The notes under the pieces were generated by a model. That model saw only the letters and a list, made by a program, of their open reading frames with translations. It did no database searches and was not told the DNA's origin. Both the position numbers and the translations under genes were made by a program. A stretch of DNA of 64,000 nt from the NCBI GenBank assembly GCA_022813625.1, contig JAKLMB010000003.1, forward strand, positions 930,001 through 994,000, written 5' to 3'. This document shows, piece after piece, positions 22,789-34,143 of the stretch (the stretch's first letter is position 1; every line of letters starts with the position of its first letter). The stretch is from Aaosphaeria pasadenensis (lineage: Eukaryota; Ascomycota; Dothideomycetes; Pleosporales).

Positions 22789-25508
22789 TTACTCGCTATC
22801 ATCATCTCCGAGCAGTTTGGCATAGTCTTCTGCGGAGGCGAAAGTGGGGAGATGCTTGAGCTTCCTCTTTTTCTTGCCCCGCTTGTCATCTCCATCTTTG
22901 TCTTCTTGTTTCCTGGACTTTGGCGGTGGATGGTCCTCAATGTCCGTATCGTCATTCAAGTCGAAATCGGCCGGTAGCTCATCATCGCTGCCAACGAATG
23001 CTTCGTCATCGTCCAAGTCAAACGCTTCATCGTCCATATCAGCATCATCCTTCTGTGGCTCCGTACCAGCGTCATCGTCATCGCTTCCTAGATTAAGCTC
23101 CACACCAGCATCCATGCCTCCATCGGCCTCGTCGTCGTCGCTCATGTCGAAGTCACTGAAACCTGCATCGTCATCGTCATCGTCACCCTCAACGTCAGGC
23201 CGGCTATTGACAAGTGCCTTCCAAATTTCGTCCTCCCCACTCTCGCTCTCATCGTCCTCGTCCTTCTTCTTCTTCTTATCCTTCTTTGTGAGCTGCTTCG
23301 CCTTGCCAGCCTTCTCGAAGTAGGCATGGAAGAAGGCTTCATCGACACGCACATCGTCCGCCTTCTTCTTCCAGAAAGCTTCTGAATTGACCGAATCGTG
23401 GAGTCTGTCGCCGTTTCGTGCAGTGATCAGGTAATCAGCGGCCTTCGAAGTGCCCGACATGGGCTGCATGATCGACGTGCCGTGATCCCTAGCCTTCACC
23501 TTGGCATTGCGGAAGGAGAATTTGTCGAGGAAGTTCATGAGAGTATAGATCGTTGGATCGGGCTTTTCTTTGATAGGTTCTTGGTTGAGCAATTTGGATG
23601 CAAGAACGTTGACCGAAGGATGATAATGCGCCTGCAATGGAAGCAACTCCCAAAGACACGATAGATCGGCATGGGAATGCTCGGGGTCTCGCTTGCGAGG
23701 ATCATAGCCGGTGTGTTTTCCCTTCTCAGTATCCTTAGTCTTGGATGACTCTTCTGTTCCCTCCTCATCGTGCTCTTCGCCAGCGTCGGATGCATTATCC
23801 TCCGGAGTTGAAAGCATGAACTTCAAGGTAGGGAACGTAGTGATCAGCTCGTTTATGAGATACAACACACCGCAGATGAATGGCGGTTCGTGCAAATGGA
23901 TAATCTGCAGCAGGCGCTTGACAAACGCTTGAACGCGCTTGATGCTCACGTCTGCCTTGAGTGAACGGTAAAGGAGATTGAGGTACAGAATCTGTTTTGA
24001 TGTTGTAATGAGGCGTGGATCCAAAAGCGATTCGTAAAGTGTGCGGTAGAAACGATCTGTGGAATAGTGCTTCGTGACAGATATTTGCTGGATGAGCATC
24101 ATTGCTTGAATACTGGTGTTGAAGTTTGACGAGTGAGTGACTTCGAAGATGGTATTCAGCTGGACCTCGAAATTGGCATCATCGGTTTTGGCGAAGGGGA
24201 ACGCTCGGTTGACTCCAGTCAAGACGCCAGCAATCAACTTCTCCCGCATCTCATCCTCGACCTTGTAGGCTTGGGTGGCAAGTTTGAGAGCCTTCTTTTT
24301 TGCCATCTTACCGGGTTTCCCCCCGCCTCCCTGTACAAGGCCGTCTTTGTTGAGCTTCTTCTCCTGATGCTCTCTTTCTTTCTCCTTCTTCAAAAGACTC
24401 ACAAACAAACTGAAGTATATCTTAAGGAGCTTGTCCGCAATCTCCTGCTCTTTCATACTCAACACCGTCAGGTTGAGTGTGATGATTCCGTAATACTTGG
24501 CATGCGAGCTTTGGTGAGGCTTGAACAAAAGGTCCGATTCAATTGAATCAATAATGACACCTTTCATGAGTGGATGACTCTCCTGGAGCTTCAAAAGAAG
24601 ATGCGACGCCTTCGAAGCAACCTTTTTCTCCTTATCGCCCAGCTTGGTGATGAGCAACCGGAGCAGATTTTCTTCTTGTTCAGGCTTTTCCTTCAGGAGT
24701 TCCCATATCATGGTCAAGGCGCGGCTTCGAGAGTATTGTACTTCGTCGTTGCACCAGAATTCGATGATGCGAAGCATTTCGAAGTATTGCTTCTTCAGCC
24801 AGTCCTCATAAGCCCAGGCAATCAAGTGAATATCCTGGATGTCACCCGGGAGGTTGTCGCCGGCTTTCCAATTCGCAGCTTTCCCCTGCAAAGCACTCAA
24901 AAGGGCAGGCTGTCGCGCAAAGGCCTTGAGCTTTCGATCCGGTGGAAGTACCACGCCCTGGCCCATGAGATCTTTCAAGGCAGACAGCGCCATCAAAGCA
25001 GCGTTCCTACTTTTCTTCTGAGAAAGACCAAGTAACTGCTGGAAAGCCTTCATTGTATGCAACGGCGACTCTTGAACAAGGAGTGTGAGAGCTGAGACTT
25101 TATCCTCCATGGTTCCCGATGCCATGATAGTTGACATGAACTTATGCGACGAGTCCTTAGACTTATGCGATTCAGTATAGGTGGTCGCCTCAGCTTGGAG
25201 AAGAGAATCTGCGTATTCGTGTATGGCGTCGATGACTGTTCGAGAAGGAATCGCAGGGTTGTCTTTTGAAGGCAGCTCCGGTAGCTTGACGGCGTGCCAT
25301 TCTGGCTGCGGAGTGAAGATCTACCAATGTTAGCGACACCATTTATACTCGGAGGGTTGCGCGATCATACCAGCGTAGCCGCCTTGCCCTTCTCATCTCC
25401 ATCTTTCCTCTTATCAAACTTCTCTTTCCTCCGATTCAACCCGCCCTTCTCCGGCGATGACTTCGTAAAGCCATCTTTGGTTTCGGCATGGGTTCGCTTC
25501 TTACCCAT
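22789..25508 (-). CDS. mak21: Ribosome biogenesis protein Mak21/Noc1 (CBF/CEBPZ family)
   Basis: Nucleolar protein of 889 residues; Noc1/Mak21 pairs with Noc2 in early maturation and export of pre-60S ribosomal particles. Exon 1 is 25508..25371 (MGKKRTHAETKDGF), intron 25370..25321 (50 nt, GTATGA to GTAG), exon 2 25320..22789. The protein begins with a basic tail, continues with armadillo/HEAT-like helices (LTLLVQESPLHTMKAFQQLL), then the CBF domain with FYRTLYESLLDPRL, IHLHEPPFICGVLYLINEL, YDPRKRDPEHSHAD and CLWELLPL, which are diagnostic. A long acidic C-terminal region rich in Asp follows, then KKRKLKHLPTFASAEDYAKL, the usual end of this family. It shares a divergent promoter of 423 bases with trpD. 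Confidence 0.93.
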
Positions 25509-25509
25509 T

Positions 25510-25517
25510 TGACGTCA
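25510..25517. promoter_or_regulatory. CRE-type palindrome TGACGTCA
   Basis: TGACGTCA, the bZIP ATF/CREB core, sits inside a perfect 12-base palindrome TTTGACGTCAAA that directly abuts and overlaps the mak21 start codon region. Its place inside the mak21 leader makes a role in transcription uncertain. Confidence 0.3.
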
Positions 25518-25727
25518 AATGTGCGCGTGTTGATTTCCCTTCAAGACCCGTCAGAGGGAAATTCTCTGACTTGGCATGTTCTTGAGATGCGACTCTGGCG
25601 TAGTTGAAAATTGGACATCGCGGCTGACGGAAAAGGGTTGTTCCGATGGTCCAAGCTCCTGCCGATCTCGGTGTAGCGGAGTGAAATGCAGCTTCAATTA
25701 GCAGAATGGGAATTGACAGGCCGGAGG

Positions 25728-25734
25728 TGAGTCA
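25728..25734. promoter_or_regulatory. Gcn4/CpcA response element TGAGTCA
   Basis: TGAGTCA is the consensus of Gcn4/CpcA, the activator of general amino-acid control. It lies 198 bases upstream of the trpD start, where such sites act in tryptophan genes of ascomycetes. Seen in sequence; function inferred. Confidence 0.6.
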
Positions 25735-25931
25735 ACTGCGTTACAATAGTCCATTGGGTGTTGGCAAAATCATAAATACCCGTATAAAGTTTATCCCGAT
25801 CATCCACCCCTCTTCGCCGTTCTTTACTCACAGGATTCGGAAAACGCTACGTTTCTCAACAACCTGTTTGTTTCAATAGAGATACCTAACTTAAGAGTCC
25901 ATTGAATACGCACAACACCAGGCTTCGAACA

Positions 25932-27308
25932 ATGGCTTCAACTCCGCCTTCTAAAGATTCCAAGGAAGATTCCAAGGTCTCCATTACGTCTCTCTTGAAG
26001 CGGCTTTGGAACGAAAACAACGGTCCAACACCCGACGCTGAAGAAATCGCGGCGGCCCTTGGTCTGATCTTTGATAATAAACTATCAGAGGTTCAAACAG
26101 GAGCACTGCTGACTTGCCTCCATTTTACGGAGCGCGATCGACAAGCAGATGTGCTATCTAGTTGTGCGCGAGTCATGCGAAGCTGTGCAAGGAGAATCGA
26201 CTACGATGCCTTGTCTGGAGTCATCAATGGACGAGGACGAAAGGAAGGCGGGTACAAGGGAGGAATCGTAAGTACCATCTCAGCACTATGTTTTGATCGT
26301 CTGGATGCAAATGAAGCTGTCCTGCAAAACCACTCGTATCATGCCGTGAACATCTTCGATTTACTGATCCTTTGTTAGTGCGACATTGTTGGTACGGGTG
26401 GAGATTCTCACAACACCTTCAACATATCAACAACGTCGAGTATTCTTGCTTCTTCGCTTTTGTTGATCGGAAAGCATGGCAATCGGGCATCCACATCAAA
26501 ATCCGGCTCTGCAGATGTCTTGGCGTGTGCGCCGCCGACAGCACCCAAAATCGAAGCTGTAACACCCACCAGCTTGATCGAAGTCTACGAGTCTACCAAC
26601 TATGCATTCTTCTTTGCACCGGTTTTTCATCCAGGAGGCCGCCACGCCGCGAGTATTCGCAAGCAGCTCGGCTGGCGCACCATCTTCAATCTGCTCGGAC
26701 CCCTTGCGAACCCTCTCCATGATTGTGTCGAAGGGAGAGTGGTCGGTGTTGCACGGCAAGCAATTGGTCCCGATTTTGCAGAATCCTTCCGTCAATCCGG
26801 CGTCAGAAAGGGCATGGTCGTATGCGGTGACGAAGAACTCGACGAATTGAGCTGTGCTGGCCCTACGCATTGTTGGCGCCTGCTTGAGAATTCTTCCACA
26901 GGCGAGGTGGATATCAACTACTTCACGTTGACTCCTGAAGATTTTGGCTTACCCCGTCATCCACTGAGCGAAGTTTCACCCGGACAATCTCCCGAGCAGA
27001 ATGCGGAAATTCTTATGAACCTGGTTCGTGGAAAGTTGAGCCCTGACGACCCGATCCTTCATTTTGTGTTGATCAACACTGCCGCTTTGCTGGTTACGTC
27101 AGGGATTTGCGATGCTGACACTAGTGATATGGGACATGGTGACGATGGAGCTGTTATAAAGGAAGTGGGTCCTGGCGGCGGACGCTGGAAGGAAGGAGTC
27201 CGGCGTGCGCGATGGGCAATCTCTAGCGGTGAGGCATATAGACAATGGGAGGCGTTTGTCGAAGTTACGAACAGGATTCATGAGAAAACTACAAAAGCAG
27301 CTGAATAG
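25932..27308 (+). CDS. trpD: Anthranilate phosphoribosyltransferase (tryptophan biosynthesis)
   Basis: Enzyme of 421 residues that joins anthranilate to PRPP, the second step of tryptophan synthesis, in the cytosol (Trp4 in yeast). Exons are 25932..26267 and 26379..27308; the 111-nt intron starts GTAAGT and ends TTGTTAG. The start is the first ATG in frame (MASTPPSKD). The N-terminal helical domain (LIFDNKLSEVQTGALLTCLH) is followed right after the intron by the PRPP loop CDIVGTGGDSHNTFNISTTS, then KHGNRASTSKSGSADVL with the conserved Lys, Asn and Ser, and FFFAPVFHPG and GWRTIFNLLGPLANP, all expected in this family. The last part after residue 280 is longer than in bacterial TrpD, as in other fungi. 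A Gcn4/CpcA element lies upstream. Confidence 0.95.
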
Positions 27309-27831
27309 AAAGCTAAAAAAGAAGCTCAAGAGAAAGGCTCAAAAGGAAGGCCGCAAAGAGGAACATGTTAGAAGCTGACTACTCTGATGGATTCTGTTAT
27401 ACATATCGATGGAGATATTGAAATTTGGGATACCCTATCTGCAAGCGCTTGTCTCTTTTACTACCTTGGTGACCTTGTGTGTGCCTCTTCGGGGTAAAGG
27501 CTTCGTTTCGAGCCTATGATGCCCAGGGCATATAAAAGTTGTCGAAGCTGTTGAACGACATCTTTTTTGACGTAAATTAATTGTCGGAAAATACTTGTAA
27601 GGAATTGGATTGTGGGCAATAAATATACGGGATAGAACAACTCAGCGGTGTATTGCATTTCCCTCGTATTGACCCACACGAAGCATCCGATTCGATACTT
27701 GAGTGCCAAGTCATATCAGCTGACTGCGCGGAAACAACGCGGACCATACGCGGTACCGCGACCCCACTAGGATTCACTACCCGTCTATCGCTTAGACACT
27801 TGCACGCTTCCAACCTTGAGATGAATCCACC
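27309..27831. other. Intergenic, nothing recognised
   Basis: The 3' end of trpD and the promoter of the UBA-domain gene must lie here. The first 50 bases (27309-27358) are purine-rich. No gene or known motif is supported. Confidence 0.5.
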
Positions 27832-30005
27832 ATGACACGCGTCATCCAAGATTCAGACGACGAATTAGATGAAGGTAACCTTGAGGGAAATGATGGCGCA
27901 GCGATTGCAGTTGGGAATTCCCCCAACCATCAATCCATTGAGGCAGGCACTGCGTCAGCTGTCGAGAATGGTACAGGCTCTACAGGTATGCCATCAGTGT
28001 CATCAGAGCGCCTGGATATCAATAATTAATTAGAAACCCAGAATCCCTAAAGAGAGCTCTAGCGACTGCTCACCGCACGCATCTGCAGTCCCAATCTGCA
28101 CCTTCCGCACCATGCCTATCGCAAAATCAGTCCAGTGGAGCAATGTCGCTCTCGCCGAATCATCGCAGCAAAAGGAGGAAAACAAGCTTCGATCCCACAA
28201 CCATATCGTCGCCTGTAAAGACCCTGGAATCAGTGAGGCATAATAACACTTATGGAAGGTCTCGGACATGGCTGGATGGCACTGTAATGCAACCGAATGC
28301 AGTTGCACCTGGTGGTCTTGACATGGAGAATAACGTTTGGGGACTTGGGGAGACAGCGCTTCAGGACTATGCCCAGCATGAACCAATGATCCTTTTCCCA
28401 GATCAATCAAGTACTATCCCAAATGCCACAGCCACCCAGGAACGACTATTCGCAGAAGTCATGGATCCAGGCTTCCTGGGACTAACGCGTGAAACGTCGC
28501 CTTATCAACCCCAAGGTTCTGTCCCTTGGTCAGAGCTTATCCAAAGTCCTTTGGAGCAAAGTCAAGATACACAAAGGTCCGATAACCAAAATATACAGAC
28601 TAATCGGTCCAATGAGAACGCTCGTGCTCCGGGTTCACCAGCAAAAGAATCAACTGGGATATCCCATACACCATCTGCTACCCCGCCTGCTCACCTATCT
28701 CTACTCAAGGATGAGACTACTGTCAAGGAGAGCCTATCAAATATGATGTTCGAAGTCAACACCAAAATGGGCGGCGGTGGTGCAAACGGGAGTAACGTTC
28801 CAAGTTCCACGCCGCCGTCTTCAAATCACACAACAATGGCCAGCAACGGGCGTGATGGCGAGGATATTTCACATGAATTCGAAAAGGGTAGCAATACAAG
28901 GCGAGATAACAAATCAACAACAAAGTTGAAGGACAAGAAAGCCGCCGCTGTGCATTCTGACGATGACTTTGAGCCTGTGGGCTTACCAAAAGAGCAGTAT
29001 AAACCCCGTCCTTCACGATCACGCTCCTCGATGCAGACCTTGGATGAGACCATAGATTACTCCATCAGGCCAGAAAAGGCAGCGAAGAGGGCTGCAAGGA
29101 GAAGTAAAACGACAGGCGGAATCGATGAGCCAGCTATCCTGTCCACACCTCGAAAGGTTGAGAAGATCTGCGATATGGGTTTCACGCCATCTACGACAAA
29201 AAGAGCTCTAGCCAAGAATGGTGGTGATGTTACATCAACCATAGATTGGTTGATTGCTAATGCATCTGCCGATGACCATGATGAGCTTGCACCTACAGAT
29301 GCGGTGAACACCAAGAGAAAGGCAGAGGGGGCCAACGTAAAATCGAGAGTTGATAGCAGCAACCACACGACCCAATCCGATGCGAACCGGAAAGACTTGT
29401 CCTCGAGGAATTTGCAAGCGAACGACCAAAATGGTATAGGTGGAACGGCAGCCACCCTCATATCAGAGCAGAAGAAGAACCCACGCATGAGCAGCAGTCC
29501 GAAAGTAATCATTCCTAGCCCCAAGCAAGCACGCCATGCGAATCATAATGGAGAACTTGGCCTGCAAGGAGACGAGGCCGCATCAGTATCGGCACCAGCA
29601 CCTGGAAATAAAAAGAAAGGTCGAGGTCGTCCCAAAAAGGCAACTCAACCTGCGCCTGCGGCTGCCAACAATGAAGAGAGCAAGCAACACATTGTAACGG
29701 AAGTAGCCCAGAGTAGCGAGCAAGCTTCTGAAATGCCCACGCCGCCAATCAATATCGGGGTAGAAACCGACAAAGCGAGCAGCTTGGATAGGCGAACAGA
29801 AGTCGATGCTAAGAAGCCAGCTGCCATATCAAAGCCCGAATCCAAGCCTGAACCCAAGCCTGATCACGAGGAGCATACACCAACACCGGAGAAGCAGCTG
29901 ACGAAGGCTGCACAGTCACCGATGAATAACAGCAAGGTGCCGTATCGAGTCGGACTGAGTAAACGTGCACGAATCGCACCACTACTGAAGATAATGAAGA
30001 AATGA
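27832..30005 (+). CDS. UBA-domain protein with AT-hook-like motif, unknown function
   Basis: Predicted nuclear, mostly disordered protein of 705 residues. Exons are 27832..27985 and 28042..30005; the 56-nt intron starts GTATGC and ends AAACCCAG. The earlier TAG at 28033 was rejected because it breaks the phase; the chosen acceptor gives GSTESLKRALATAHR. A folded UBA domain is at about residues 420-460 (KVEKICDMGFTPSTTKRALA ... DWLIAN). A nuclear-localisation-like and AT-hook-like stretch KKKGRGRPKK lies near residue 573. The rest is rich in Ser, Pro, Asn and Gln. It has no catalytic motif. UBA suggests ubiquitin binding and GRP suggests contact with DNA, but the role is unknown. Confidence 0.85.
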
Positions 30006-32118
30006 GTTTTATGTAGCGAAGAGCTAGTGGAGGGACTGACCCGCCTCCCGCGAGAATCCACTGTTTAATGAATCAAGCGACGAGGCCTAAATCCGTTGGT
30101 CTGTATGGTTTATACAGTCAACGAGGCTTCTTCTCCATTGCGTAGACAATAGATTTCGACGAGAGAAGAGTGAGAATAGAGATACCCGTAATTTCCACTA
30201 TACGTATTTGCTTCATTATTGCCTGGTAATGTAGTTCTCAGCACATGCTTTCCCAAGCAGTATTAGGTACCGCCACCCGGTTACACTCTAGCATTGCCCT
30301 TTGTTACTACCGCCGTAGCTACATAGTCGTCAAATGTCGTAGCTGGATGGAAATTTGATTTTGTGGAACTATTAACACGACAAATCTTGCATGACGCTTT
30401 AATATAGCCAGCTGACCGGCTCGTGGTAGCGCCAGTGTGTCACAAAGGTAGTACAAGAAGCCCCAGGCAGGTTGTTGAGAAATGTTCACTGGTGCCATCA
30501 CCTACCGTCAAGACGCTCAAGTGCCTTTTCTTCGCTTCGGTAGCCGGGTACTCGATGGATAGCCCTGCGTTGTGTGGTGCTGCCTTGTGCATTGTCACAC
30601 GTCGCGTGGAGAACACGAGGCAGCATCGAATCGAACGACTTGTGCGATATGACGCTTCCTGTATGGCGCACGACCTGACAGCTCATTCTATCGAATTTGA
30701 GTCTTGGAAGAGTAAAAGAGCTGCAAGCTGAACGCATATTCCGATGGAGCACGCCGCTCAATTACTCAGTACGATGTTTGCTTCCTCTGCGCAAGCCATT
30801 GTAAATAAACATGAGTACGGAGTATACATGCTTCGGAGCGGAGTCGGCGCGCTAAGCACCAAAGGTGAATGCCTCCACATCGAATAGGGGCTGGCGTGAA
30901 AGAAGCACAATAGCGACTCATACTACAAACAACGACACTCTATGTATACAGAACAACCTTTCGACCACACAGTAAGAAACAAACACATCCTGGCTTTCCA
31001 AACAAAGATCGCCCAATCCGCAGCGTAGAACAATCATAGCGTCTTCGTCGATTTATTGTTTTGTATCAGACATGGATGCTCGACCCCTGGCGACTCCGCA
31101 TATAACCCGTAGAAGGTCAAGTCACTGCCCATGGCCTCTACAATCCAGCTTGATCTGGATGGGAGAGCGCCCCTGCCGGCACTAAAGGTAAATCAACGTT
31201 TTAGCCAGATTTTCTAGTCTAAACTTTGGTTTGGATAGTCTCGATTCCCTATTTCCTATTTTCGCCATCGTCCCAACGTCGTGCGGCAGCCACTACAGCC
31301 ATTGACCAGACAGTCGACGTTACAGAATCTTTGACTTCTCGATAGTCACGTTCGCCTACCTCTTCCCTCTTCATCTCCAGTATTGATGCGTGTCGCATCA
31401 TTCTCGCTTGGCGTACACTTTATTTAGTGCTCTGATCCTTGGCGTAAAGTCACATCCGATCCTGGGATGCCTGAACGGTCAGTTTCCCCTTTGGGCTGCA
31501 GGGACAATGTTTCAATCGATGTTCAACCGGGGGTCACTTCAGAAAAAGGCATGCTGGAGATGTTTTGGGAACCTCAAGTAGGTCTCGAACCGTTCACATT
31601 GTCTTCTAGAAAAGGATTTCTTTCTTCAATGTTCCAATTTCCCTTCATACTGGCATTATTGTCTCAATCACAGCAGCGTATGCTGTGTCTCGTATCTCCG
31701 CATTTAACAGCTGCAGCCCACAATTGATGCATCGCCGGGACCCGGTCTGATGTTCTATTTTGCGTTCCGAACCTTATCATGACCAAGACCTCGGAGTCTG
31801 TTTTTGCAAAGGGCTTACTAGTGGGAAGCCATTTCGGGACATCTGCACGCTACGACATTCTGCCCATGCATGCACTGTCAGGTTCGCTGGTATAAACCTG
31901 GGCGAGCTCCCCTGCGATGAAAGTCTCTCTTCACACTCGTTTGTCTGTCGTCGTGCGCTCAGGACGCTCCTCTTTCGTTTTGTTCTAATAGTTGTGATTT
32001 GATATTGTGATTTCAATCCAACGTTCCACTCTCGCTATCTGTCATTTTCGGCCCATACATTCTCTTCGATACCATTCTATATTATACCTAATATACCAGG
32101 ATAAAACCAGGAAACACT
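30006..32118. other. Intergenic region upstream of the chitin deacetylase (2.1 kb)
   Basis: No open frame here is protein-like. It contains one TACGGAGTA 9-mer (30816-30824). A short frame at 31131 (MASTIQLDLDG) ends at a GTAAAT donor-like site and was not accepted as a gene. Probably promoter and leader of the downstream secreted enzyme. Confidence 0.5.
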
Positions 32119-34143
32119 ATGCGATTCTCCGGCATCTACGTCGCTTACCTTGTGGCAGCTCCTCTGGTCGCCGCCCACGGTGGCATACCTGGAGCGCCCA
32201 AAGTTTTTGGGGTCGCTCCCAATGAGGTGGCCAAGTTGAAGAATCGGGACATCTTCAGCGGACACGCAAAGCGTGATCCGGAACAAGGTCCTACCCTTAA
32301 CGCCCGTCAAGGCGGACAGAATGGTCGCTGCGGGCCTAGCTTCGGTGGTGCAAGCTGTGCTGCTGGGTACTGCTGCTCTGGTGCTGTATGTTATATCATG
32401 TCTTACACCCGAACATATATCCAGGCTAACATATATCGCGAAGGGATGGTGTGGCCAAGGCAACGATTACTGCGAGGCTCCCGACTGTCTGTTCCAATAC
32501 GGACCCGGCTGTGACGCAAACAAGACTCCCTCTGGTGCAAGCACGCGAAATGTTGCTCGTCCTCAACTCGGTGATATCGAGTATGGCGGAGAGGGTATCT
32601 ATGCTTGCGAGGTTCCCGGTACCGTCGCCATCACCTACGATGACGGTCCATACATCTACACCAATGGTGTTCTAGACCAATTCAAAGCCTATGGCGCCAA
32701 AGCCACCTTTTTCATCACCGGTATCAACATTGGTAAGGGAGCCATTGACGATGCTTCCACTGCCTGGCCTGCAGTCATACGCCGCATGGAGGCAGAAGGC
32801 CATCAGATTGCTAGCCACACCTGGTCTCACCAGGATCTCAGCGCGATCACCAAGGAGCAGCGCTACGATCAGATGGTGAAGAATGAGATGGCTTTCAAGA
32901 ACATCATCGGAAAGTTCCCCACCTACATGCGCCCTCCCTACTCTTCCTGCACTGCTGCTTCGGGTTGCCAGCAAGACTTGAAGGATCTTGGATATGTCGT
33001 CTCCTACTTCGACTTGGACACTGATGGTAAGACTCGCATACTACGGCGCATAATTCGAGCTAAGCTGACCGCAATTCAGACTACAACAACATCACTCCTG
33101 CATTGATCCAAAACGCAAAGAACCGCGTCTCTACCGCCCTTCAGGGCAAGACCCCTACCAACGACGATTTCCTCGCTATCGCCCACGACATCCACCAGCA
33201 GACTGCCCAGAACCTGACCGGCTACATGCTCGAGCAGTTCACACAGAAGGGCTTCAAACTCGTCACAATGGGAGAGTGCATGGGCGATCCCAAAGCCAAC
33301 TGGTACCGCACAGGATCCGGTGGCAGCACTCCTACCACGACCACCACTCGCGTCCCTACATCATCCCCCACCGGTAAGGTGTCAACTGACGGAAGCTGCG
33401 GCGGCACCAACGGCTTCACCTGCAAGGGCTCTTCCTTCGGCAATTGCTGTAGCCAGTACGGATGGTGCGGATCTACAGTCGACCACTGCGGCACAGGTTG
33501 CAATCCCTCCTTCGGTACCTGCGGCTCCAGCAGCAACACCCCAACCACCACCACAGCAACCCGCCCTCCCACCTCCACGCCAACGAACAAAGTCATCTCC
33601 AATGACGGAACCTGCAGTGGTACCGGACAGATGACGTGCAAGGACTCACCCTTCGGCAACTGCTGCAGCCAGTACGGCTGGTGCGGCAGCACGTCCGACC
33701 ACTGCGGCACGGGATGCCAGTCCGCGTTTGGAACCTGCGGTTCTCCTGTTAGTAGTCTGAGTTCCATTGTCCCTGACTCTGATTCCTCATCTACACCCCC
33801 TCCCTCTTCTTCTTCTCCTCCTCCTCCTCCTTCTTCTTCTCCTTCTACTGGCGGCAACACCTTCTCATCCCTCACCAGCGTAAATTCCGCTCCTAGCTCC
33901 ACGACCAACCCTCCGTCTCTGACCACCTCGGTCAGACCTTCTTCGACCTCCACGGCCGCCCCGTCGCCAACGTCGAACGTAAGCAAGAACGGCCGCTGCG
34001 GCGCCCGGAACTCAGGCCAGACGTGCAAGGGCTACGCGAACGGGTCGAAGCCTTGCTGTCGCTGGGACGGGACGTGCGGCAGTGGACTTCTGGCCTGCGG
34101 TCTCGGGTGCATGAACCAATTCGGTGATTGCTGGTGGTCTTGA
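32119..34143 (+). CDS. Secreted chitin deacetylase (CE4) with four CBM18 chitin-binding domains
   Basis: Extracellular or wall-bound enzyme of 637 residues that removes acetyl groups from chitin. Exons: 32119..32385, 32444..33026, 33080..34143; introns of 58 and 53 nt. A signal peptide is clear (MRFSGIYVAYLVAAPLVAA). A first CBM18 (about residues 70-110, split by intron 1) is followed by the NodB deacetylase with TYDDGP near 152, HTWSH near 213, RPPY near 251, FDLDTDD and AIAHD. Then come two CBM18 (about 387-430 and 458-500; SQYGWCGST in each), a long Ser/Pro/Thr linker and a fourth CBM18 (about 586-631) to the C-terminus. Metal and base residues (DD, H..H, H of AIAHD) are present, so it should be active. 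Multi-CBM18 enzymes of this kind are thought to protect the wall or hide chitin from hosts; that is inference. Confidence 0.92.

Larger units (their letters stand above)
25509..25931. promoter_or_regulatory. Divergent promoter of mak21 and trpD
   Basis: Contains the CRE-like and CpcA-like sites listed separately. The trpD side ends in a leader with TTTCTCAACAACC-type fungal start-region sequence. Confidence 0.55.

Noticed and set aside
22844..23323. Ser-rich plus-strand frame
   Set aside because: Reverse complement of the Asp/Glu codons of Mak21; poly-Ser results from GAT/GAC read backwards.
28031..28041. Earlier TAG acceptor in the UBA-domain gene
   Set aside because: It gives the wrong phase; the AG at 28040-28041 restores the reading frame.
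31131..31190. Short frame MASTIQLDLDG followed by a GTAAAT donor-like site
   Set aside because: No downstream exon with coding character could be joined; most likely leader sequence.
33222..34028. Minus-strand frame of 268 codons
   Set aside because: Antisense of the Cys/Ser/Pro-rich CBM18 and linker region of the chitin deacetylase.
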